From Cranoglanis bouderius (Eukaryota; Chordata; Actinopteri; Siluriformes; Cranoglanididae), in contig CM042540.1 in the NCBI GenBank assembly GCA_023630585.1, positions 17,638,574-17,702,573 of the forward strand: a DNA stretch of 64,000 bases, given 5' to 3'. The position numbers and the translations under genes were made by a program. The notes beneath the pieces were generated by a model. It was not told where the DNA came from. It did not search any database and worked only from the letters and a program-made list of their open reading frames with translations. Of this stretch, positions 36,801-49,600 are shown piece after piece; positions within the stretch are counted from its first letter, which is position 1; each line of letters begins with the position of its first letter.

Positions 36801-39800
36801 CAAAACATTCTGGTTCCTAGAATTGGGTTTTTAACACTGAACCAAAGATGCATCACTAAACCTCAATATAATTAGATCTCAACGATGACAAAAACTACAA
36901 TACTACAAACTAAGAATAAATACCCATTTCTTGAGTAAATCAAATAAATAATAAATCTAATCTAAAACATTAAATAGTTAATCTATTAAAAATGATTTAG
37001 CTTGATGGTATTATTAGTCCCTGACCTACTGAACTAGTATGAGAATATGTTTTTCTTTACTTCTTTATGTCGCACTGGAAAAGGGCATCTGCTAAATGCT
37101 GTAAATGTAATTCTACAAAAACGCAATACTAAATGCCAGGTCATCTCTGAACAAATAGCAAAAATGTTATACAAAAGCTGCTAGAGACAGATTCAGTCAC
37201 AAATAATCCATGGTTAGTCACATTAATTCAGACCAGCTGTCTGATTAAAACAAGACCTAACTGCACTTCCCCAGGCTGAACAGGTAAGAGGCAGAGCGTA
37301 ACACTCCCATGAAGGTGACCATCATGGCCTGGAGAGCTTTCATAAACCTCTGCCCACATTCTCTGCTTTGTTTGATTTTGGGTGGAGTAGTAGGGCATGG
37401 GATGGAGTGAACAGGCCACTGAATGACACAAGCCTTGCCATACAAATGCCAGGGAGTTGTCCATCAATTTTCACCCATCACTCTGCTTTTTAGCGCTAAC
37501 CTTTTAAAGCTGACAAGTGAAAAGTTCACCTCCCCTTGGGTAGGACAGGTTGGCAAGGCTTTATAACTGCTTGTGACAGGTACCGTGTGTTCAGAGGCAC
37601 CCGCTTACAGCCAAAAGGCCATCACCAGGACAGGTACAGCCTGTTCCCAGCAAACACACACACACACGCACACGCACATGCACACACACACACGCACGCA
37701 TGCACATGCACGCACGCACACACACACACACGCACGCACACATGAATCCATGATCACACATAGGATAACTCCTGGTCTGAGTGCCACTATAACTGGTCAG
37801 CATAATAATATGATATTGGTATTGCATTAACATGATGCATTTTTTTGAGTATCATGGATATCGTCATCAGGTGTCAGTTATATAAGAATATAACTCTTAC
37901 TCACAGCACCAAGTGGACATTAAGACACAATTTTGCAGTTTTCCTTTTATTTTTTAACACTCATTTTCCTCAATGAATGTTAACTGTTTTATATTTTATA
38001 AAAAAGTTTATTTTTTATTTCTCTATGGACAGCTCATAATATTTTTGTTTCTCATAATATTTCATTATTTCACTGGTGCATTGTTAGCAATCCTTGCTAG
38101 CAATATTTTCATTATTTGATTATTAGAATTTTATATTATTTTTATATTTATTTTGGTCAATATTTTCATATAAATAAATAACATTTATAACATTTGTTGG
38201 CAAAAGCCAGATAGAATCTTATCATTCCTCAGGTCTCAATATTTTAATTTTGTGTTCAGGCATCCTGATATGATATTTTTGCAATACTTCTCATCCCTAA
38301 TGTCCACACCTACAGTAATTCTTCTAAGGCACGAAGGCTGATGTGAGATATGATGCTGATCATCAGACTCCGAGCCAACACGACTGAACAAAGATCTGGT
38401 CATCAAAAGTAAAGGCCACTAGCTCAAGGCTGCCGATGTCATCTAATTCCGATCGGGGTCCATTTCAGCATCTGGGCCTTCATCTCCCTGCACTCCACTG
38501 ACACTCAATTCGATATGACAGGCTGCATATGTGGAAAAAGCCAGATCTAGCTGTGGGCCTAATCTCCTAAATGTGCAAGAAACCACAAGCTGGAAGGGAT
38601 TTGTTAAATGTCAGAGGATAGCCTTCTTCAACTTTACCTGTTCATCCTTAAAAACAGACATTGACTGAGAGGCATGCTTCATGACTGACTGATTGTGTAT
38701 ACAACAAGGGTATAAAAATAGATTGATTCATAATGATGCATCAGTGTAGTTTACAAAAATCCATGTTCACATCCTGCATTGCCTTATTTCAGATGAGATG
38801 CATTTTTTATTTATTTATTTATTTTAAGCAGGTATTTAAAAAAAAATTACAGTAGCTAATAGTTAAAAGCATCCTATAAGATCAAACAATAAAATATAGG
38901 CAAATAATTTGAGCAAACTGACAAAGAATACTAGTAACCTTCATTTTTACAGGCTAATTTGCTGAGAAGGCGCAATAAAACTCTGTCTACATGCATGCAA
39001 CCATAAAACAGTACACCAAAGGAAACAGCATTTGTTTATCAGCATTTGAATGTTACCAACATTACATATAAAAACTTTAAAAATGTACAGAGAGCTCTGC
39101 ATTATCGAGTTCTTGACCCCTGGACACTGCATTAACCTCAACAATTGAATTATTATGTAGATGATGAGATACTCATGGTCTTCACAATTTTACATTGAGG
39201 AACATTATTCTGAAATTGTTCCATAATTTGTAGATGCAATTTTTCACAGATTTGTGAAGCTCTGCCCAACTTTACTTCTGAGAGACTCTCTAAGATACTC
39301 TTTTTTATACCCAATCATGTTACTGATCTGTTCCCAATTAACCTAATTAGTTGCAAAATGTTCCTCCAGCTGTTTCTTTTATAGTAACAATTACTTTTCC
39401 AGCCTTTTGTTGCCCCCGTCCCAACTTTTTTGAGACGTGTTGCGGCCATCAAATTCAACATTATCTTATTTTTTTCTTAAAATTCTACATTTCCTCATTT
39501 TAAACGTGATATGTTTTCTATGTTCTATTGTGAATAACATATGGGTTTATGAGATTTTCAAATCATTGCATTCTGCTTTTATTTACATTTTTGCACAGCG
39601 TCCCAACTTTTTTTTTAATTGGGATTGTAAGTCCTCGAATGTCACCTTTGCTAAAGTGCCATTTCACAGACCGATTTCATGATATTTTTCTGATAAGACA
39701 CTTGTCTCCACAAAGATGTTTTGTGTTTCAAACAAAGAGTTGAAACAGAATATGAAGGTAAATGTGGAAGTATTCCAATGCTGTGAAAATGAATTATTGT

Positions 39801-42027
39801 ACAAGAGAGGGTGTGTATGCGTATCAGATTAAAGTGTCCTGACATATCTGTCAAAGGTGCATCTGCAACAGCCCACTATGAAGCCAGTGTGTGTGGGTCT
39901 GAGACAGAAAGGCTGTAGGCAGAGGAGCCACTGCGCTCTGTCAGTTATTAGTGTCAATGTCCTCTGTTGCCTCTGCCCTAATGAGGTCATCTCCTAGACC
40001 CCAGGAAGCCCTAAGGTCTCAGTATCAGCTCTGGATCACTCTGCTCCAGAACTGTCACCACATCATTCTCTCTGATCAGCACACTGATAGCAAGAGCACA
40101 GAAAGTCCAGAGACACCACATCATAAATGTGCGGTCCAGCAGAACCACAATTATTCTTTATGCTTTACATGCACATGAATGAGAAAATACAAAAAAGAAA
40201 ACTCTTGCAATATTTTGATGCAGAGGGCAGAACTATTGTGGTATGCAAGTTAGAGGTGTGCATCAAGACTAAACATCAGTCCTAAACAAAGCTCAATTCA
40301 ATTCAATTTTATTTGTATAGCTCTTTTAATGATAGATATTATGTTATGTAAATTTTATGTCGAAATGTAATATTGTGTAGAAATGTATTGATATTAGGTA
40401 CTGAATATTAAATTGCCAACTGCTTAATAAACAATGACTGAAATGAAATGTATGGAATAAATGTATGGTTCGAATAAGCATGGCTACATCTTCTCAAAAC
40501 ATGACACAGTACACATAGAGACCATTTATCAGGTCTGATTTTTACCCTCAAGTGGCTAATGAGTATCACCAGAAGAACAGAAACATTGCCATGACTGATT
40601 ATTTAAGCAGCCCTTAATATTGTTGGTTTCTCTTTAATCATATCAGGGTGCCAAGGACACAGTGTGTCTACCCAAAGGTAAAGTGTTCTACTAAATAACT
40701 TTTATTTTTAGCTCAAGATTTAACCAAATGTGTTAGTAAGTAATTCAAAATGCACATAAGCTGCTACAGTAATGCAAGAATTTAATAAATATACATTATT
40801 CCTTACAAAATTTGTTAAGAAATCAAACGAGTCAAGAAACAAGTGTTAAAAGAACTGTGATCTCAATTGTAAGCCCAAAAAAAGTCATGATTCCTATTTC
40901 ATTGATAATCATACAGCTGAAATTGAAATTCACATGCTGTGAACTTTGTTGTGGACTATAATTTTAGAAATGTCATGATTGTGCAGCCTGTAGCAAAGTG
41001 TTTAAGATAATGATAGTCACGCGTTCTGTTGATCTAGTAGTGTGCAGAATGTATGCGGTGTGGTCGTTATGTGCATAGTTGTCAAGGTACTAATCAAACT
41101 TGTACTGTATGTTATTCACTTGTTTGCTCTTTAGTAAACATAATCTAACATCCATTTTTTCTCCACTTCTAAATCATGTGGCAGGACAATGACTTTAAAG
41201 AGTGACTTATTATCTCGGGGCAAGCTGACACAGGGCAAGACGCAAACACTGTAGAGCTCTGTCAAGCGCACCATGTGGCATTTGAGAAATCAAACGCCTT
41301 CTGGTGGAGGAGCTGGCATGCACCCTATTCCCCTTTGGCCTATCAGCTTAATGCTTGACCAGGACATTTTGAAAGCCTAAAACAAGGGCTGTAATTAAAA
41401 CCTACCTGATATCCCCTCTACAACCTTATCCAAATGGCAAAGCAAATCAGTTTCCAGGAGAGCAGAAATGAAAAAAATCAAAGCCTTTCCCCAGAGGTAA
41501 AGCAACCATCGTACCAACAGTTTCTGCTAAGGTGATGTGCTTGGAAGCATCAATCATCCACACGTGTCCCTCATGGTGACAGACACGGTAAGAAAAACTT
41601 CAATATACTCTGACAGCAAGGTAGACAGAGGGGGAAGCTTAAAGGTCAAGATAATATGCTAGAAACAGTACAATCACCATAGAATTATTTCATGGATCAC
41701 AGAAAAGGAAAGCTACTGCTTTTAGGATCTTTCTGGAGATTTTAAAACACCAGTGCTGTACAGGACAGTTACACTAAGGCCATAGCCATTATGTCCAGTC
41801 CTGAAGACAGGCACATTTTTGTAATTTCCTGCTTTAACCTACTAAGTCTGGTAATTAACTGGTGAGTTAAAACAGGTCACTGATGGATTTCAACCCTGCA
41901 GAACCAGAATGAGTAGAATTCATCAACAGCGCTGGACGTTTTTTATTGAGGCCTGACTATAAAACCTGGCAGTACTAAAATCACTATGAAGCATTTCACA
42001 GGAAATTGCTCATCATGGTCCACATTA

Positions 42028-42095
<68 letters not shown>

Positions 42096-42632
42096 CATAC
42101 ATCCCAAAATATTGCTGTAAGGAAAGGGGAAAAAATACCAATGCTTAGCAGTACAAAGTGTTACCTGCAGGTCTTTGATGTTGGGGAAGGGAATGCCAAT
42201 TGTGACCACTGCTCTGGCATTGTCATCAGTAAAATCCAGTCCCTCACTCACTTTTCCTCTGCAAACTGCAATCAGAAGTGCCCCATCTGAGTAAAGACAA
42301 AAACAAATTAATATCACAGTCATCAAATAAATTCCTGCACAACAGGGATTTTACAGAAAATCACTCTGACCCCAGAATGAGATGAACAGTGTTTACTCCC
42401 ACCTCGGGCTCCACTTTGTCTGATGGCATTGTAGTATGTTTGTAGCAGCTCATCAAAGTCACTCTTGGCTCCTCCACGTGGCTCTGCAATCACTGCTTTC
42501 CGCTCCTCCAGCTTCTCCCACAAGCCCGTGTTCATCCAGCGATCCCTCAGCTTATCCAGCATCTATTCAGGCACATAGATTTACCAACAGCTTCCTCATT
42601 ATATACAGGTTTCAGTGTATGAGTATTCATCA

Positions 42633-42666
<34 letters not shown>

Positions 42667-42758
42667 CATATCTCTATCTATATCTATATAAACACATACA
42701 TCATACATACATACATACATATACATCAGACATATATACACACATATATGTGTGTATG

Positions 42759-42817
<59 letters not shown>

Positions 42818-45424
42818 TATATGTGTGTGTGTGTGTATATAATCACTGCGATTTTTAAATTGATTTGCCAACAAAAAATATTGAATTAAAAGCATGATTA
42901 CATAGTTTATATCCTATGAACAAGTGCATGATATAAAAATAAATAAATAAATAAAATGCAAAATAATAGGGCATGCTGGATCAAGGGCTATTTTATAAGC
43001 TGGATGGAAGCCATATTGTTAAATTTAACCAAATGTTCAAAGATTGAGATTAAAACTACAACTATTCATGCAGAAATATATTGGCAATATACTAGACTCC
43101 TGTTAGATGTTTCATTCAAATGCTTGCCATATATCAAATTAGCATTTTTTTAATTTTTACATTTTATGCTTTTATATTACACTGAAAATCAACATAAGCA
43201 GCTGCATAAACCATCTCTGTATCAGCACAACTTTTGCCATGTAAAAACTGATGTAACTTTTGGACTCAAGTTGCCTACACTGAATACTGCCCTTTTAGAA
43301 TAACAGTTAATAGGTTGGATCCATGACTAAGGCTGGAGGATAAAGAGACACAATCCCAACTTCAAACAGAACCAAATTCAGGTGCAAGTCTTGGCTAAAG
43401 ATTAAACATATTTTTCGACTATGGCTTGATTATATAACCTTGTAGTTGTACATCTTGTAGTTTTATGTACAACAAGTGTTTAATGCCTGTACATGCTCTC
43501 ACAGAAAAATATCAACTGTCCACCTCTCATACACCTCGGAGCATAAAGTTTTTACTCTTCCCATAATAAAAATCACTGCTACAGCTGTGGCCAAAAGTTT
43601 TGAGAATGACACAAATATTAATTTTCAAAGTCTACTGCTTCAGTGTTTTTAGATCTTTTTGTCAGATGTTACTAACTGTTACTGAATTATAATCACAAGC
43701 ATTTCATAAGTGTCAATGGCTTTTATTGACAATTACATGAAGTTTATGCAAAGTGTCAATATTTGCAGTGTTGACCCTTCTTTTTCAAGACCTCTGCAGT
43801 TCGCCCTGGCATGCTGTCAATCATCTTCTGGGCCACATCCTGACTGATGGCAGCCCATTCTTGCATAATCAGTGCTTGGAGTTTGTCAGAGTTTGTGGGT
43901 TTTTGTTTGTCCACCCGCCTCTTGAGGATTGACCACAAATTCTCAATGGGATTAAGGTCTGGGGAGTTTCCTGGCCATGGACCCAAAATGTCGATGTTTT
44001 GTTCCCCGAGCCACTTCGTTATCACTTTTGCCTTGTGGCAAGGTGCCCCATCATACTGGAAAAGGCATTGTACGTCACCAAACTGTTCTTGGATGGTTGG
44101 GAGAAGTTGCTCTCTGAGGATGTTTTTGTACCATTCTTTATTCATGACTGTGTTCTTAGGCAAAATTGTGAGTGACCGCACTCCCTTGGCTGAGAAGCAA
44201 CCCCACACGAGTGGTCTCAGGATGCTTTACTGTTGGCATGACACAGGACTGATGGTAGCGCTCACCTTTTCTTTTCTGGACAAGCTTTTTTCCAGATGCC
44301 CTAAACAATCGGAAAGGGGATTCATCAGAGAAAATGACATTACCCCAGTCCTCAGCAGTCCAATCCCTGTACTTTTTGCAGAATAGCAGTCTGTCCCTGA
44401 TGTTTTTCCTGGAGAGAAGTGGCTTCTTTGCTGCCCTTCTTGACACCGGGCCATCCTCCAAAAGTCTTCGCCTTACTGTGCGTGCAGACGCACTCACACC
44501 TGCCTGCCGCCATTCCTGAGCAAGCTCTGCACTGGTGGTGCCCCGATCCCGCAGCTGAATCAACTTTAGGAGACGGTCCTGGTGCTTGCTGGACTTTCTT
44601 GGGCGCCCTGAAGCCTTCTTCACAACAGTTGAACCTCTCTCCTTGAAGGTGCCTGTGAATCCCTTTTTGTGCAAAGCAATGATGGCTGCACGTGTTTCCT
44701 TGCAGGTAACCATAGTTAACAGAGGAAGAACAATAATTTCAAGCACCACCCTCCTATTAAAGCTTCCAGTCTGTTATTCTAACTCAATCAGCATGACAGA
44801 GTGATCTCCAGCCTTGTCCTCGTTAACACTCTCACCTGTGTTAACCAGAGAATCACTGACATGATGTCAGCAGGTCCTTTTGTGGAAGGGCTGAAATGCA
44901 GTGGACGTGTTTTTTTGGGATTAAGTTCATTTTCATTGCAAAGAGGGTCTTTGAAATTAATTGCAATTCATCTGATCACTCTTCATAACATTCTGGAGTA
45001 TATGCAAATTGCCATCATAAAAACTGAGGCAGCAGACTTTGTAAAAATTAATATTTGTGTCATTCTCAAAACTTTTGGCCACGGCTATAGATCCCTATGT
45101 GGCAGTGCAAAAAGTCAGCGACTCTCTAGGGAGTAACATTGATCTAAAAGCTCTTTTCTTCACCGAGCATGTCGTGTGTCTACGTTATCCACATTTTCCT
45201 TTCGGGCAAGCATGCATTTCCAATCAAATAGAATCTTCACTGGCTTGGAAATGTGTTAGTAGGGTCAAGTAGAAGTTCTTTTGTAGTCAGTAGAAAACTT
45301 AATAAAACACAACCGAAGTGTGTGAACACCTACTGTTATCACCCATGCTTTGCACAATGTACTATGTCCTATACGTATAAGAAACAAAAGAAGCAAAAGG
45401 TGTAAGCAAATCTGATATAATAAT

Positions 45425-45494
<70 letters not shown>

Positions 45495-46530
45495 AAAAAA
45501 CATAAAAACACACAGTCCCACAATCACAAAAGCAAGGACAGTTTGTAGCTTGTGTTCTGTTATTTTGTGTCTATATATAAAAGAAACATTTTATATATGA
45601 CTCATTCTTCTGATGGATCAGGCCACTGTACTAAGCACCCTGAATTTACTTTGAGGGACAATGTTATTAATTTCTTCCCAGGCCAAAGTGTAAACTGATA
45701 ACCCCAGTGTAACCTGATATGAAAATTCTGGACCTTAAAAGACAGGGACATGTGCAAGCACAAAGACTCTCGTGTAAGCTCATTGTTTATATTCCCAGAG
45801 CTGTAATTTGTTAGGCCTTATAAAAACGGGTGAAATACAATACAGTGCGAGTCCAGGAGCCTTTTGGCTTGCACAGTAATGGTCCTAATGCTTTTATCTC
45901 TCAGACACTGTAAGTAAACATCGCCCTGTGTCTGCCTCCATGCTGCCATTTAATTACGTACACATTTTTCCATAGCCCTCATCTTCATACAGTGGAGGCC
46001 AGTTCAAAAGCAGCCCTTGAAAGTGGAATCCATGCGTGCTATAGGACTGAATATCAAGTATACAACAGACATCCATGTGTGCTTCATTAGTAAAGCTAAA
46101 AAGCTAGATTTTCTTCTCTTAGCTCACGCTATATAGTTTATTCTTGTGCTCTTGTAATTAGTGTTAAAAGCAATATGAACAGTGCAATACTCTTTACAAA
46201 TTGCACTGCGGGAAATAAGAAAATGGACAAACAAAAGCCTATTTTCCCCAAACAAAGTGGGACTACTACAGGTGGGAGGACTACAACACAGAGCTAAGGG
46301 TATGGGGGAGACAGCAGTGGTTGTAGTGGGATAAGTGCATGGCCTTCATGACTAATTCAGAAGCATTATCTGACAAGAGCAGTGTTTTCCCCTCCCACAA
46401 GGCCCAGAGCACAAAACAACAGAATAAAAATGTCAAACTACACACTTGGCTGATGGTCAGGTACGCAAACATGGCAGGAGTGACCCTGTGCCAGCCCTTG
46501 GTAAAAATCAGCAAAGATCCCTTAATTGGG

Positions 46531-46616
<86 letters not shown>

Positions 46617-49600
46617 CCCTTAATATTTAAAAAAAAAAAAAGGGGGGGGGGGGGTCTTGGGGGTGGAATCAATTTTGCAAACTTATCTACACATAAATAC
46701 GTGTTTACCCCCATTGCTGTCACAGGTTGTAACACTACAAACCTGTACTATAGGAACGTAAACAAATGGCATGACCAAATATAAAGCTTTTAATAGACCT
46801 GTAAAGCATCTTCAGTAATGAGGGTCAAGTGTGCACAGCTGAGAAGGCGAGAAGAGCAAAACAGAACTTGATGTAAAATACGCGCTTGCAATGCAGCCAA
46901 CAGCAACATTCAGTTTACTAAGGCTGCAGCACATTACAAACTGCACCTGGGATTGCCTACTAAACACACTTTGCTTGAGGTTCAGAGTATAATAGTCATT
47001 GTGAAATGGTGAAAATGCTAGAACAGGGTCAAAAAGATACAAAGTACATCATTAAATTGCGTTCCACTTTTCTAACTATTTCAGTAGGCCAGATCGTGTC
47101 ATGTTGTTTGCTCATGTTTGTGTCCGACTTTTAACATTTGGAATATCAGCAATGTCAAAACGTGTTTAGTGTATTGAAGTGCTTTGTTCAGACTGGAAAA
47201 CTGCTGTTTTGTTCACTGTATCAAAGCATCCAAAACCAAACAACATGGAACAACATGAGGACTGAGGTATTCAAACTGCAGCAGCTATTATTGATTTAAA
47301 TAATCCAGGCAACAGATATTCCAGGTCTTCAAAGGCTGTTGAGTCTAGGCACTATACCTTCTCCCGACATATTTGGTGGTAATTTACACCTGGTTTTAAG
47401 AGTAATAATAAGAAAATTACATTCAAATCTAGTTGCTGTTAGTCATCTGAACTTTAGTAAATATATGACCTTCCAATACATTAATCTTTTTGGTGCTGAT
47501 TTCACAACTTTTTGCCCAAATGCATATGTATGAAGGAGATACATGTACTTTGTGTGGTTTCATCTATGACACATATATTGCACATTTGGGCTTGTACAAC
47601 AGCTTTATACAGCTTTATAACTAGACTTCTGGCTCAAAAGGTTGAGTCTTGTGTCTTGTTCATGGGACAGGCTGTGCCCCAAGGCAAAAATCTCATGGAT
47701 TCTGGAGCACACTAACATCAAACCTACTATGACGGAGACAAAATAAAACATATTTTACAAAAGAGTAAATTGCATACACTGGCAAAAAAAAATTACTTTG
47801 TTTTGACAAAAATGTGAAATTTCACACATCATATAATTTTCTCATTAATGATGAATTGATATTGGGTGAATATTCACTGTGTGAAATGATCAAGCTTCAG
47901 TAAAATCACAAAAGGGCAAATAATTTTTTTTTTTTTAAATAAAATGACAAATTTAAGGAGAAACTGGTTGCTCTGTGATGCCATGGGACAATCTGCAGGC
48001 ACACAAAGCAATTCTGACTGATCACCTTTATCCTACGATGAAACATTTCTATCCTGATGGCAGTGATCTTTTGCAGGATGACAGCGTCCCCAGCCACAGA
48101 ACACAAGGGCTCACTGAATAGTTTGATGAGTATGAAAAAGATGTAAACCACATGCAATGGCCTTCACAGTCACCAGATCTCAACCCAATTGAAAATCTAT
48201 GGGAGAATTTGGAGCCATTTGTTAGACAGCGCTATGCCAAGGCACAATGAATAAAGTTGTTCTATATAGCCTTTGTTTGAGCCCATCCTTAAAAGAGCAG
48301 GCTTTCATTGCATGTAGATGATATTAGGATATGTTAGAGGTCAGCATCATTGAAGCCTTTGAAAACAAAGTGAAAAAAAGTGGGGTGAAGACTGTTTTGA
48401 AAAGCACAACAATGAATAAATAATTTATAGGTGTTTTTGGGAAAAAAAATATGCATCACTCAGCTTCCATAATACGGTACACTGGACAGAGTGACCCTGC
48501 TCTCCATGGGCATGTCATAATTTAGTGGCACTCGTAGGTACTGAATTGTGGTGTACTGATTCCCCCACCACCACGGTAAGCCCATGTCTTTATCTCTTTC
48601 CCTTCATCGTCACCACCACTCTGCTGTTTGGAAGCAGGCTGCCCTTTTTTGCCAATACCCATTAAATAATGAAAGCAGCTTGGTCGTTGAGCATCATTAA
48701 TGAAACATGCAGACCCTGGTGGTGGCAGGCGTAGACATGTAGCAGATGTGAATAATTCAGTCGTCAAATATGACGGCGACAATTACGCCATGGCTGGAGA
48801 CGAGTGGCGCCTGTGCCACCTGCTGGCGAGCAGCTCTGCTCCTCTGAGCTGATGCAGAGCAGGCCATTAGCACAAGGCCAACAGTCCCAGAGCTAAGAGC
48901 AGCAGATAAAGTGCAAGATCGGCTGGAGGATGGATCCGGTTTTATCTAGTCAAGAGCATGCCTCCCTAATGCAGAGCTTTGAGAAAGGAAGTTATACACT
49001 TCAATTGGCATGATGGCTGCAGGCAAAATATTTACTCTGAAATACATGTGAAACCGAGTGACTCATGATGTGTTCGTAAGTGGACCATGTCGCTCAAACC
49101 TTCTTCCTCTTACTGCCGAGAAAGCATTAGGAGATTCTTGTGGACCTGATGTGGTAAACAGTCATGAGTGGAGAGATTCAGCTCTGTTAGCTGCTAATGG
49201 AGCTCAGTGTCAGAGTTTACAGCTCATTTACAGCTCAAGTGGGCAGCAGCTACAGAAGCAAAGTCTGGCTTATTTCACTGTGATAAGGCCAATTGTCTTG
49301 TCAGTCTTTCAGTTAAATACACATTAGAAATGGAGACGGAAATAATACCCCAGTCTGTATATTTCAAGCAAAAGCTTTGATGACCTGCAATAACAAGTGT
49401 TTGAGTCCTAGTTAAGTTGTCAAAATATTTATGTATTCGAGAGCAAAAAAGTTCACATATGAATGTTTGAGGTCCCAGGATCTGCTTTTGAACGCTTAAT
49501 GATAACCAAATTAAACAGGCATTTCCTAAACTCTTTTTTGCAAAATAACTCTTGTTGCTTTATGTGGAAAAATGGTCGGAATGAATGTATATTATTTGGC

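Larger units (their letters stand above)
36753..42030. other. BRIP1 intron, 5.4 kb, with scattered repeat remnants
   Basis: This is the intron between exons 10 and 11. It contains a SINE/LINE tail (37070), a CA-rich microsatellite (37654), a transposon end (39150-39629) and a common fish repeat fragment (40290). No exon was found. Confidence 0.7.

Noticed and set aside
42634..42839. A CRISPR-like or satellite array
   Set aside because: It consists of simple di- and tetranucleotide repeats without spacers, in a eukaryotic intron.
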